The notes beneath the pieces were generated by a model. That model was not told where the DNA came from, ran no database searches, and worked only from the letters and a program-made list of their open reading frames with translations. Positions 1 through 10,271 of a DNA stretch of 64,000 bases are shown piece by piece; the first letter of the stretch is position 1; the number at the start of each line of letters is the position of its first letter. Both the position numbers and the translations under genes were made by a program. The DNA is from Candidatus Dadabacteria bacterium (GTDB lineage Bacteria; Desulfobacterota_D; UBA1144; Nemesobacterales; Nemesobacteraceae), in NCBI GenBank assembly GCA_951812735.1, contig OX638332.1:628732-692731 (forward strand), read 5' to 3'.

Positions 1-694
1 CAAGATCGATGGCCTGCTCCTTGCTTATAACAGCTACTCCCTTGGTGCGGTCAATCCATATCTTGTTTCTCGTAAGAAGGCTGTCTATCTCATTTAAGGT
101 CTTGGGGAATATATTGAGAAAATTCCTTATCGTGTCGGAAAAATCCTCGGGAAGGTCCATGGGAAGACCCCCTACCCTGGGGTATGAAGTCGTAAGTCTC
201 GCTCCGCACACCATCTCGAGAATCTCGTAGATACGCTCCCTCTCCTTGAAGCAGAAAAGAAAGGCAGTCATCGCACCGAGGTCCATCGCATTCGCGCCTA
301 TACCTATCAGGTGGGACTCGATTCTTCCGAGCTCAAACATTATCACCTCGGCGACCTTGGCTCTTTCGGGAATTTCATCCTCGATCCCAAGAAGTTTCTC
401 GACGGCCAGTATAAAACCTATGTTGTTGCATATAGAAGCCAGATAGTCCATCCTGTCGGTGTAAGGAAGACATTTCTGATAAGTGATGTCCTCGCAGAGC
501 TTCTCTATTCCCCTGTGCAGATAGCCGATGTGAGGAACAGCCTCCTTGACTTTCTCTCCGTCAAGATAAAGAACCACCCGCAGAACCCCGTGGGTTGACG
601 GATGCTGCGGCCCCATGTTAAGCATCATGGTGTGCTTTCTTGTGCCGTCGGGTTCAGTGCCGAGTTCTTCTGTAACGATCTCTACTCTTTCCAT
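1..694 (-). CDS. nuoD: NADH-quinone oxidoreductase subunit D, partial (C-terminus beyond the window)
   Basis: Reading the minus strand from an ATG at 694 gives about 231 residues that run off the left edge. The start MERVEIV is followed by the family signature NMGPQHPSTHGVLR, then YLHRGIEKL and SYPRVGGLPMD, which are hallmarks of the 49-kDa/NuoD subunit of respiratory complex I. NuoD sits in the peripheral arm and helps form the quinone site next to the N2 cluster of NuoB. The start codon overlaps the nuoC stop as TGATG, typical of translational coupling. About 40% of the gene (the C-terminal part) is missing because of the window edge, not because of damage. Confidence 0.95.
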   Translation of the reverse strand, partial: MERVEIVTEELGTEPDGTRKHTMMLNMGPQHPSTHGVLRVVLYLDGEKVKEAVPHIGYLHRGIEKLCEDITYQKCLPYTDRMDYLASICNNIGFILAVEKLLGIEDEIPERAKVAEVIMFELGRIESHLIGIGANAMDLGAMTAFLFCFKERERIYEILEMVCGARLTTSYPRVGGLPMDLPEDFSDTIRNFLNIFPKTLNEIDSLLTRNKIWIDRTKGVAVISKEQAIDL

Positions 695-1212
695 CACTCA
701 AGTCCTTCATCAAGAGCCCGCTCGAAAGATCTTTTGGAAGATTCCCTGTCTCTCACGTCAAAATCCTTTCTGAGCGGAAACTGGTCGTAATCTTCCGGCA
801 TAAGTATTCTTCTCGGGTCGGGGTGCCCCCTGAAAGTTATCCCGAACATATCGTACGCTTCTCTCTCAAGCCAGTTCGCCCCGGACCACACGGGGGTTAC
901 GGAATCGATGGCGGGATCATCCTGCTCAAGCGCGACCTTGAGTCTTATCCTCAAATTTTCTTCATAATTTTCACCGAAGCGGTGAAGCAGGTAAACAACC
1001 TCGTACCTTGGAAATTTAACAGTCAGATAGTCGACAACCGTAACATCCACAAGGTAGGTGAAACCGAGCGTGTTTTTCAGAAGCGAGCAACACTCGACTA
1101 TCGACTCAGCCCCTACGGCAAAGCTGATCTCCCCGCGGAATGTGCTCTCCGAGAGGATATATCCGCTTATTCTTTCCCTTATTTGATCAAAAGGGTCAGG
1201 TGGGGAGGTCAT
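694..1212 (-). CDS. nuoC: NADH-quinone oxidoreductase subunit C
   Basis: A 172-residue protein with the complex I 30-kDa subunit signature at about residues 115-137 ([18 protein letters not shown], then RRIL) followed by FPLRKDF. NuoC is a peripheral-arm subunit that packs against NuoD and carries no cofactor. The length matches free-standing NuoC proteins, so this is not a NuoCD fusion. The start overlaps the nuoB stop by four bases (ATGA), and the stop shares a base with the nuoD start, so A-B-C-D is one transcript read leftward. Confidence 0.95.
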   Translation of the reverse strand: MTSPPDPFDQIRERISGYILSESTFRGEISFAVGAESIVECCSLLKNTLGFTYLVDVTVVDYLTVKFPRYEVVYLLHRFGENYEENLRIRLKVALEQDDPAIDSVTPVWSGANWLEREAYDMFGITFRGHPDPRRILMPEDYDQFPLRKDFDVRDRESSKRSFERALDEGLE

Positions 1213-1694
1213 ACGATCGGGGGTCCTTCGTTATCTATTTTCTTCTGAATTTTCATCACGGCGTCAATAAGGGCTTCGGGTCTAGGCGGACAGCCACCCA
1301 CATAAACATCCACCGGAAGAAACTCGTCAATTCCCTGAACGACGGCGTAGCTGTCAAAAGGTCCGCCACCGCACGTACACGACCCCATCGCTATTACCCA
1401 CTTGGGCTCAGGCATCTGCTCGTAGATCCTTCTGCAAACCGACGCCATTTTGTAGGTTATGGTCCCCGAGACTATCATCAGATCTGCCTGCCTCGGCGAG
1501 AACCTCACGGTTTCGGCCCCAAACCTCGCGATATCGAACCTTGAGGAAAAAGCCCCCATCATCTCAATCGCACAGCAGGCAGTTCCGAAAGCCATGGGCC
1601 AGAGGCTGTTCTTTCTTCCCCAGTTGGCAACCGCAGAAATTTTGGTTGTAAGAAAACCGTCTCCGCCAAGAAGTGGTCCGCTGCTTACTCCCAT
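1209..1694 (-). CDS. nuoB: NADH-quinone oxidoreductase subunit B
   Basis: A 161-residue PSST-type subunit that holds the terminal Fe-S cluster N2, which hands electrons to quinone. The four expected ligands are visible: the adjacent pair Cys40-Cys41 ([10 protein letters not shown]), Cys106 (GSC) and Cys135 ([10 protein letters not shown]). The loop after Cys106 reads [10 protein letters not shown], so there is an additional Cys108 where most family members have GSCANxGG. The start ATG lies inside the end of nuoA with a 10-base overlap, and the 3' end overlaps nuoC. Confidence 0.95.
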   Translation of the reverse strand: MGVSSGPLLGGDGFLTTKISAVANWGRKNSLWPMAFGTACCAIEMMGAFSSRFDIARFGAETVRFSPRQADLMIVSGTITYKMASVCRRIYEQMPEPKWVIAMGSCTCGGGPFDSYAVVQGIDEFLPVDVYVGGCPPRPEALIDAVMKIQKKIDNEGPPIV

Positions 1695-2074
1695 TCCAAA
1701 GCTCCTTTTTTAAGAACGTAGAAATAACCGCCGATGACAACAACAAGAAACGCCAGCACCTCGATAAGCGCCACCATTCCAAGCTCCCTGAACACGACCG
1801 CCCAGGCTATCAAAAACACGATTTCTATGTCAAACAGTATGAAAAGAGCCCCTATAAGGTAGTACTTGAGCGAAACCTTCTCTCTCGCGTCTCCCATGGG
1901 AATCATCCCCGATTCATATGGAATCAGCTTGCGCCAGCTTCCGTATCTCTTCGGACCCAGCAGATAGGAAACGGACAGAAGCGCTGCGGCCAGAACGACC
2001 GCTATTACTATTATCAGGAGGACGGGAACATACTGGTCTAACACAACACAGACAAGGTTAGTATCAGGGGACAA
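1685..2074 (-). CDS. nuoA: NADH-quinone oxidoreductase subunit A
   Basis: A small membrane subunit of complex I with three predicted transmembrane helices (about residues 14-36, 70-92 and 98-120) and the family motif [16 protein letters not shown] ahead of helix 2. As drawn, translation starts at a TTG at 2074 and gives 129 residues. An in-frame GTG at 2044 (119 residues, starting just before LDQYVPVLL) is an equally possible start; neither has a clear Shine-Dalgarno sequence. It is the first gene of the leftward nuoABCD run, and the 97-bp gap to the divergent sirtuin gene should hold both promoters. Confidence 0.9.
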   Translation of the reverse strand: MSPDTNLVCVVLDQYVPVLLIIVIAVVLAAALLSVSYLLGPKRYGSWRKLIPYESGMIPMGDAREKVSLKYYLIGALFILFDIEIVFLIAWAVVFRELGMVALIEVLAFLVVVIGGYFYVLKKGALEWE

Positions 2075-2171
2075 ATTGTCAAGAGAATCTCCCGCTCCCG
2101 CAATCAGGTTTTTACGGTCGCCAATGGGAAAGAACCTGCAGAACGGTTAACATATCGCGGGTTGCAGGAAC

Positions 2172-2921
2172 ATGGAAAAAGATATCGCAAAAGCGTACGA
2201 ACTCATAAACAATTCCAACGAAATCGTCATTCTTACAGGAGCGGGAATCTCGGCTGAAAGCGGCATTCCAACCTACAGGGGCGAAGAAGGGCTCTGGAGG
2301 AATTATGATCCCCACGAACTCGCAACACCCGAGGCCTTTTTCAGAAATCCCAAGCTGGTGTGGGAGTGGTATGACTCCAGAAGGGCAATAATGAAAAACG
2401 CCAAGCCCAATCCCGGCCACTTCGCGATAACCGCGCTTGAGAAAGAAAAAAGGGATTTCACCCTCATAACACAAAACGTAGACGGTCTTCACTTCGCGGC
2501 CGGGACCCGAAATGTAATAGAACTTCACGGAAGCCTCTGGGAAATCAAATGCACGGAATGCGAAAAGGTAGAAAAAAACTATCAGGTGCCTATTCCGCAG
2601 TTGCCCCCAAAGTGCGACGCCTGCGACGCGGTAATGAGACCGAACACCGTGTTGTTCGGAGAAATCATCCCGATGGAGAGAATAGACAGATGTCTGTTCG
2701 CAATAGAGCAATGCGATCTTCTGCTGATAGTGGGAACTTCCGGAGTGGTTGAACCGGCGGCTTCTATGGGGCTTATAGCGAAAAAGAGTGAGAAACCTGT
2801 AGTGGAAATCAACACTGATATAACCCCGGGTACGGGTCTTTACGACGCAAGCGTAATGGGAAAATCGGGAGAGATACTGCCTCTCCTTGTGGAATCCGAA
2901 ACCTCCAGAAACCGCATGTAG
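2172..2921 (+). CDS. cobB: NAD-dependent protein deacylase, sirtuin class III (CobB/SIRT5-like)
   Basis: A 249-residue sirtuin that removes acyl groups from lysines using NAD+. Visible motifs are GAGISAESGIPTYRG (residues 23-37, NAD binding), TQNVDGLH (100-107), the catalytic His119 in ELHG, two zinc pairs Cys127/Cys130 and Cys148/Cys151, and GTSG near residue 190. The segment WYDSRR places Tyr67 and Arg70 in the YxxR arrangement that in E. coli CobB and human SIRT5 binds succinyl/malonyl carboxylates, so desuccinylase/demalonylase activity is expected (inference). AGGA lies a few bases before the ATG. It is divergent from nuoA and stands alone. Confidence 0.93.
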   Translation: MEKDIAKAYELINNSNEIVILTGAGISAESGIPTYRGEEGLWRNYDPHELATPEAFFRNPKLVWEWYDSRRAIMKNAKPNPGHFAITALEKEKRDFTLITQNVDGLHFAAGTRNVIELHGSLWEIKCTECEKVEKNYQVPIPQLPPKCDACDAVMRPNTVLFGEIIPMERIDRCLFAIEQCDLLLIVGTSGVVEPAASMGLIAKKSEKPVVEINTDITPGTGLYDASVMGKSGEILPLLVESETSRNRM

Positions 2922-3072
2922 CAAGAAATCATGCTGAGTCCCTGCAACAGCGCGTCGGAAACAGCAATAAACTGCTCGCCCAGCCAAGCGCAATCATCAT
3001 ATATCACCCACTTGTTAAGTTTGATAGACCGGGCGTATTAAGTACTTTTTAATATTAAGTTAATGCGGGGGA

Positions 3073-4827
<1,755 letters not shown>

Positions 4828-4987
4828 GCGGTTGAAAAAACTGCCTTTATGCTTTTTCCGTGCGGCAACTTGCAGCATTGCTTAGTGCAACTTTCTAACG
4901 CTGCGCAAGTAATTTGATAAATTCGGATCATTTGGTAATAATCTAAGCCCAACTCGCCCTTCCACTCAATCGCGGAGGAAAACTGCA

Positions 4988-6508
4988 GTGCACAAAAGAG
5001 AAAACCGCTTTTCCCCATACAAATCCATCTCGAAGCGCCTGCTCGCAATATGCCTAGCGCTGCTCGGAGTATCGGTTTTTCTCGGTTGTGGCGACACTTA
5101 TGAAACAGTCCTAGGAGAGGAACCGTTATTTCCACCAAGTGATATCTTCGAAGGTTTCTGCGCCGACCCCAGCAAAGCTATCTTGGGAGGTTCTCAGGGC
5201 CTTTATACGGATGAAAACAACTGGCTTCGGTCCTGGAGCCACGAAACCTATCTATGGTACGATGAAATCAAAGATCAGGATCCCGCCTGCTGCAGCACTC
5301 CTGTCTACTTTGACTTGATGAAGACCTTTGAAACAAATGCTTCCGGGGCTCCCAAGGATAGATTTCATTTCACCGTACCTACTGCAGAATTCCTGGCAAA
5401 CAGACAAAGCATCGATATAGGATACGGCGCCGAGTTCGTGCTTCTGCGAGCAGCCCCGCCGAGAGATGTAAGGATCGCTTACACGGAGCCCGGTACGTCG
5501 GCTACCGCCCCCGAGGTTAATCTTTCCCGCGGCGCCCAGATTCTCGAGATCGACGGTGAAAGGGTATTAGATTCGGATAACATAGCCGTATTAAACAACG
5601 GCCTGTTTCCGCGCACAGAAGGCGAGAGCCACACGTTCACTGTCTTGGACCTCGGATCATCCACTCCCCGCACGGTAACCATGACATCCGCGGAAATAAC
5701 TTCTCACCCAGTCCAGAACGTGAGAATCCTTGCCGCTTCCAGCGGAGACCGCATCGGTTACATGCTGTTTAACGCTCACTCCGCACCTGCATCACAAGCT
5801 ATCATAGAAGTAGGAAAGCATCTGAAAAACGCGGGTATCGATGACCTGATCGTTGATCTTCGCTATAACAGTGGCGGAATCCTCTATGTAGCGCAGATAC
5901 TCTCGTCAATGGTTGCCGGGACTGAAAAAGAAGGACTTACTTTCGAAGAGCTTGAGACAAACGGCAAGATTTCATCGGAAAGCTGGGAGTTCGCTCTCGA
6001 ATATGCGGCCGGCGATGTAATTGATGGAGTAGATTTAACGGTTCCCAGTCTCGGCTTGCCGCGCCTGTTCGTTCTCACAAGCCCCCGAACCTGCTCAGCA
6101 AGTGAATCAATCATGAATAGTTTGCGCGGGGTTGACATAGATGTTATCCAAATCGGGCTGGCTACCTGCGGCAAACCCTACGGTTTCCAGCCAACCGAGA
6201 ACTGCGGCACTGTTTACCATTCAATTAACTTCAGGGGGGTAAATGCCAAGGGCGAGGCAGATTTCGAAGATGGTTTTACTCCGCACTGCGCGGCTGCAGA
6301 AGATTTCAACCATCAGCTCGGTGACCCCGAGGAAATTCTCCTCAAGACAGCTCTTGCCTATCGAGCCAGCGGTGCTTGTCCTCCTGCCGATGAAGAAGGC
6401 AGCAGGGCAATAGGTCCATCGGCGGAGTCGGCATCCGGTGAAGCCATTTCCAAACCTTCTGGATTGTCGGGCAAGATAGTTGGATCCGGGATACCGCCAT
6501 TAAACTGA
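4988..6508 (+). CDS. S41-family peptidase lipoprotein, tandem paralogue
   Basis: A 506-residue lipoprotein closely related to the preceding gene. Both share SWSHETYLWYDEI, DRFHFT, DDLIVDLRYNSGG, CSASESIMNSL with the presumed nucleophilic Ser, TCGKPYGF with the presumed Lys, and HQLGDPEEILLKTALAY. The signal ends in VFLGC. Translation starts at a GTG at 4988, supported by GGAGG at 4974-4978 (9-base spacing). The polyproline spacer is absent; only about 15 residues separate the lipobox Cys from the conserved domain. The pair looks like a local gene duplication with diverged roles. It ends about 20 bp from the convergent pdxA stop. Confidence 0.9.
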   Translation: MHKRENRFSPYKSISKRLLAICLALLGVSVFLGCGDTYETVLGEEPLFPPSDIFEGFCADPSKAILGGSQGLYTDENNWLRSWSHETYLWYDEIKDQDPACCSTPVYFDLMKTFETNASGAPKDRFHFTVPTAEFLANRQSIDIGYGAEFVLLRAAPPRDVRIAYTEPGTSATAPEVNLSRGAQILEIDGERVLDSDNIAVLNNGLFPRTEGESHTFTVLDLGSSTPRTVTMTSAEITSHPVQNVRILAASSGDRIGYMLFNAHSAPASQAIIEVGKHLKNAGIDDLIVDLRYNSGGILYVAQILSSMVAGTEKEGLTFEELETNGKISSESWEFALEYAAGDVIDGVDLTVPSLGLPRLFVLTSPRTCSASESIMNSLRGVDIDVIQIGLATCGKPYGFQPTENCGTVYHSINFRGVNAKGEADFEDGFTPHCAAAEDFNHQLGDPEEILLKTALAYRASGACPPADEEGSRAIGPSAESASGEAISKPSGLSGKIVGSGIPPLN

Positions 6509-6528
6509 TCCCTGATGAAGACAGAGAT

Positions 6529-7476
6529 CTATACGTCACATATTTCCATGGCAACTTTTACCGCCTGAATCATGCTCTCGGGACGAGCTGCTCCTTTCCA
6601 CGCTATATCGAAAGCGGTTCCATGGTCAGGTGAGGTTCTCAGTATAGGCAGCCCCAAAGTTACGTTTACCCCTGTATCGAAAGAAAGCATCTTGAAAGGG
6701 ACAAAACCCTGATCGTGGTACATGGCGACCACCAGATCCCATCTGCCGCGCAGAGCATCGTAAAAAAGAGTATCGGCAGGAAGCGGCCCCTCAACCGACA
6801 CTCCTTCGGCTCTCGCTCTCTCAAGAGCTGGAATAATATGTTCTTCCTCCTCGTTTCCAAAAGATCCCGATTCCCCGGCATGAGGGTTCAGTCCGCAGAC
6901 AACTATTTTGGGATCTTCGACTCCGAATCTTTTTTTGAGTTCACGGGCTGATATCGAGACAGTCAGATAAACGCTTTCTTTTGTAATCAGGTCCGGAACT
7001 TCACGCAGGGGAACATGTATAGTCACGGGAGCGACGCGGAACCTCGTTCCCTCAAAAAGCATTACCACGTTTTCCGAACCGGTAAGATCCATGAGCATCT
7101 CCGTGTGCCCGGGATAGGGAGAGCCGGCCATGTGGATGGATCTCTTGCTTATCGGGGCCGTGACAATAGCATTAACTTCGCCGGAGAGAGCCATGGCTAC
7201 CGCCTTTTCTATACAGACAATAGACGCCCTGCCCGCTTTTTCGGACCTCACCCCCTCTTCAATATCCCCGAGTGTAAAATCCGTGGGGTCTATAATTGAA
7301 AGAGGACCATCCTTTCCGAACTCGCTGTTAGCCCTCTGGAGAACCGCTTCGCTTCCGACAAACACGATGTCGTATATTTCCTCGAAGAAACCGTCGTAAA
7401 AAGCCCTTATGCAGACCTCGGGCCCTATTCCATTGGGATCTCCCATCGTTAAAGCTATTTTAGGTTTTCCGCTCAC
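6529..7476 (-). CDS. pdxA: 4-hydroxythreonine-4-phosphate dehydrogenase
   Basis: A 315-residue PdxA, the NAD-dependent oxidase that feeds pyridoxal-5'-phosphate synthesis together with PdxJ. The N-terminal MGDPNGIGPEV block and three metal-binding histidines are present: His124 (PGHTEML), His199 (NPHAGE) and His254 (YHDQGFVPFK). The C-terminal PDHGTAFDIA motif is intact. The start is GTG at 7476 with GAGGTG six bases upstream. It is the last gene of the leftward glyA-nrdR-tatD-pdxA cluster, in which its own product PLP is the cofactor of GlyA. Confidence 0.95.
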   Translation of the reverse strand: MSGKPKIALTMGDPNGIGPEVCIRAFYDGFFEEIYDIVFVGSEAVLQRANSEFGKDGPLSIIDPTDFTLGDIEEGVRSEKAGRASIVCIEKAVAMALSGEVNAIVTAPISKRSIHMAGSPYPGHTEMLMDLTGSENVVMLFEGTRFRVAPVTIHVPLREVPDLITKESVYLTVSISARELKKRFGVEDPKIVVCGLNPHAGESGSFGNEEEEHIIPALERARAEGVSVEGPLPADTLFYDALRGRWDLVVAMYHDQGFVPFKMLSFDTGVNVTLGLPILRTSPDHGTAFDIAWKGAARPESMIQAVKVAMEICDV

Positions 7477-7503
7477 GTAAGCACCTCAAATTTTCTTTTT
7501 TAG

Positions 7504-8286
7504 CTAGATAAGACCATCTTTGTCCTTTGATACTTTCGGGAAAAGCTCCGTCACGTTTTCAAAGACAATCGAGGTAAATTCCTCAAAAGATAATCCCCTT
7601 AGCTGCGAAATAAGCCTGGCCACGTAAACAACATTACGCGGTTCATTCGGTTTTCCCCTTTCGGGCACCGGCGCCAAGTAAGGAGAATCCGTCTCGTAAA
7701 GAAGTCTCTCAATCGGAATTTTCGCCGCCGCATCTCTTACCTCCTCGGCCCTTTTAAAAGTCACTATGCCTGAGAAGGAAATGTAAAAACCCAGATCAAG
7801 ATACTTCTTCGCCGTCTGGTAATCCCCGGAGAAACAGTGAATAACCCCGGGCTTCGTACCGAAGTCCGTACCCCGAAGCATCGAAAGCAGGTCCTCATCC
7901 GCATCTCTTACATGGACCACAAAAGGGAGCGAATGCCTCCTTGCAAGTTCCATGTGCGCCTCAAACGACCTTATCTGATCTTCTCTGGGGGAATTCATGT
8001 AGTGATAATCAAGCCCGGTCTCTCCGACCGCCACGACCTTGGGGTCCTCCAGCATACCACCAAGCTCCCCCATCACCTCTTCACTGAAGTCAGAAGCGGA
8101 GTGCGGGTGGATTCCAACTGACACGTAAACCCCCTTGTATTTCCTCGAAAGTTCTACGGTAGCATTCGAGGACTCAAGTCCAGTTCCAATGGATATGATC
8201 TTGCCGATGCCTTCGGCCGCGGCCCTAGATACGGCGTCCACAGGATCCTCAAGGCTAAGCAGGTGCGCGTGGGAATCAACCAGCAT
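7504..8286 (-). CDS. tatD: TatD-family metal-dependent deoxyribonuclease
   Basis: A 260-residue TIM-barrel hydrolase. The metal-binding set is visible: His6 and His8 (DSHAHL), Glu89 (VGETGLDYH), His125 (FVVHVRD), His150 (VIHCFSG) and Asp200 (ETDSPYLAP). The family includes 3'-5' DNA exonucleases and possibly D-aminoacyl-tRNA deacylase-like members, so the exact substrate is not settled. It lies five bases after nrdR and about 27 bases before pdxA in the same orientation. Confidence 0.93.
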   Translation of the reverse strand: MLVDSHAHLLSLEDPVDAVSRAAAEGIGKIISIGTGLESSNATVELSRKYKGVYVSVGIHPHSASDFSEEVMGELGGMLEDPKVVAVGETGLDYHYMNSPREDQIRSFEAHMELARRHSLPFVVHVRDADEDLLSMLRGTDFGTKPGVIHCFSGDYQTAKKYLDLGFYISFSGIVTFKRAEEVRDAAAKIPIERLLYETDSPYLAPVPERGKPNEPRNVVYVARLISQLRGLSFEEFTSIVFENVTELFPKVSKDKDGLI

Positions 8287-8291
8287 ACGAC

Positions 8292-8750
8292 TTATTTTTT
8301 CTCCTTAAGAAGGCCCGTTACTTCGTCGAGAAATTCATTTACGTCCTTAAAGGACCTGTAGACCGAAGCGAACCTCACGTACGCGACCTGATCAATCTCA
8401 TAAAGCTTTTCTATCAATTTCTTCCCTATATCTTCGCTTGATATCTCCCGCTCTCCCCTCTCAAGAAACTCCTTTTCGAGACTGGAAACGAAATCCTCTA
8501 TCACCTCGGTGCTAACCGGCCTTTTCTCACACGCCTTGCGTATCCCGGCTATTATCTTGTTGCGGTCAAACTCTTCCCTGCGCCCATCCTTTTTCACCAC
8601 CATGACTTCTGCGTGATGGATTCTCTCGTAAGTGGTGAATCTCTCCTGGCAGTCGTTGCACTCCCGGCGTCTCCTGACGGAAAAACCGTCTTTTCCTTCC
8701 CTTGAATCAACTACCCTGGTGTCATCTGACTTGCAGAAAGGACACTTCAT
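8292..8750 (-). CDS. nrdR: Transcriptional repressor NrdR
   Basis: A 152-residue nucleotide-sensing regulator of ribonucleotide reductase genes. The N-terminal zinc ribbon has Cys3, Cys6, Cys31 and Cys34 (MKCPFC and RECNDCQERFTTYERI). An ATP-cone domain occupies about residues 49-139 and includes the typical start VVKKDGRREEFD. It sits three bases after the glyA stop, a glyA-nrdR pairing seen in many bacteria. No ribonucleotide reductase gene or obvious NrdR box is visible in the window. Confidence 0.95.
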   Translation of the reverse strand: MKCPFCKSDDTRVVDSREGKDGFSVRRRRECNDCQERFTTYERIHHAEVMVVKKDGRREEFDRNKIIAGIRKACEKRPVSTEVIEDFVSSLEKEFLERGEREISSEDIGKKLIEKLYEIDQVAYVRFASVYRSFKDVNEFLDEVTGLLKEKK

Positions 8751-8753
8751 TTT

Positions 8754-10004
8754 TTATCCGCCTAATCTGTGGCCGTAAACGGGAAAACGCAGGCACAGTT
8801 CCTTTACGTCTTCTTTTATTCTACCGAGAACCTTTTCATTCTCATGATTGTTAAAGGCTTCCATTATGAAGCCAGATATCGTATCGATCTCCGGTTCCTT
8901 CATTCCTCTTGTGGTAATCGCGGGAGTCCCGATCCTCACGCCGCTTGTGACCATGGGAGGGCGGGGGTCGAAGGGAATCGCATTTTTGTTGATCGTTATG
9001 CCCGCCCGCTCAAGCATCTGTTCAACAACCTGTCCCGTAAACTCCGTTTCCGTAAGATCAACCAGCACCAGATGATTATCAGTTCCTCCAGAGACAAGCT
9101 TAAGACCCGCGTTTAGGAGATTTTCCCCGAGACGTCTTGCGTTTTTCACCGTCTGGCGCTGATACTCTAAAAATTCAGGCTGAAGAGCCTCCTTAAAAGC
9201 AACGGCCTTGGCCGCTATCACGTGCATCAGCGGACCGCCCTGAGTTCCCGGAAAAACCCTGCTGTTTACGGTCTTGGCGTGCTCCTCCTTCATCATTACC
9301 ATCCCGCCCCGTGGTCCCCGAAGCGTTTTATGGGTGGTAGTCGTTACAAAATCGCAGTGGGGAACGGGGTCCGAGTGAAGCCCTGCGACCACAAGTCCCG
9401 CCGGATGCGCTATGTCCGCCCATAAAAGCGCTCCGCATTCATCCGCTATGCTTCTGAATTTCGCGTAGTCCACATCCCTCGGGTAAGCACTCCAGCCGGC
9501 GATTATAAGCCCGGGAGAGTGCTCAAGGGCAAGCTCCCTTACCTCGTCGTAATCAATCGTTCCCGTTTCTTTTGAAACCCCGTAGGCAACAACATTATAG
9601 AGGCGGCCGGAAAAATTAACAGGATGCCCATGGGTAAGATGCCCTCCGTGATCAAGCCTCATTCCAAGGACCGTCTCTCCAGGCTTAAGCGCGGCGAAGA
9701 ACACGGCCATGTTCGCCTGAGCTCCCGAGTGCGGCTGCACGTTCACGGCGTCCGCCCCAAAAAGCTCAAGTGCCCGCTCGCGCGCCAGATCCTCGGCCAC
9801 GTCAACGAATTCGCATCCTCCGTAATAACGTCTCCCCGGAAGACCTTCGGCGTACTTGTTGGTAAGCACAGACCCCATGGCTTCCATGACGGCGTCGCTA
9901 ACGTAGTTCTCAGACGCTATCATCTCGAGTTTCCATTCTTGACGCTGTGTTTCCATGCGGATAACTTCCGCTATCTGCTCATCAACCCCCATTAGATGAC
10001 TCAT
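8754..10004 (-). CDS. glyA: Serine hydroxymethyltransferase
   Basis: A PLP enzyme converting serine and tetrahydrofolate to glycine and methylene-THF. The PLP lysine is Lys226 in [31 protein letters not shown] and the PHSGAQAN block are intact. I start it at the ATG at 10004 (416 residues, the family's usual size) because GAGGT at 10011-10015 lies six bases upstream. An upstream in-frame start at 10055 would add 17 residues without family support. It is the first gene of the leftward cluster and divergent from uvrA. Confidence 0.95.
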   Translation of the reverse strand: MSHLMGVDEQIAEVIRMETQRQEWKLEMIASENYVSDAVMEAMGSVLTNKYAEGLPGRRYYGGCEFVDVAEDLARERALELFGADAVNVQPHSGAQANMAVFFAALKPGETVLGMRLDHGGHLTHGHPVNFSGRLYNVVAYGVSKETGTIDYDEVRELALEHSPGLIIAGWSAYPRDVDYAKFRSIADECGALLWADIAHPAGLVVAGLHSDPVPHCDFVTTTTHKTLRGPRGGMVMMKEEHAKTVNSRVFPGTQGGPLMHVIAAKAVAFKEALQPEFLEYQRQTVKNARRLGENLLNAGLKLVSGGTDNHLVLVDLTETEFTGQVVEQMLERAGITINKNAIPFDPRPPMVTSGVRIGTPAITTRGMKEPEIDTISGFIMEAFNNHENEKVLGRIKEDVKELCLRFPVYGHRLGG

Positions 10005-10271
10005 CTGTTCACCTCGAAACGAGAAAGTATTTAGAAGACAGCCCCTCTGGACCAAGCGCCGTCCGGCACAGCGACCCGTCGATAATCAAGCATGCTGGAA
10101 AAAAGTCGCACGATAATTGTGTAAATTTAAAGTGAGAAGCCACGGGATATTTCATTTTTCCCGAGGAAAAGAATACCGAATGCCCCGGAAACCTCAATTT
10201 CGTTATAGACGCCGCTCGGGGGAACGGAAAATCCCTCCGGGAGAGGATAAACACGGGGAGTGGGAACTGTA

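Noticed and set aside
2112..2993. 293-codon minus-strand frame opposite the sirtuin
   Set aside because: It is antisense to a fully conserved sirtuin and its translation is Tyr/His/Phe-rich without any motif.
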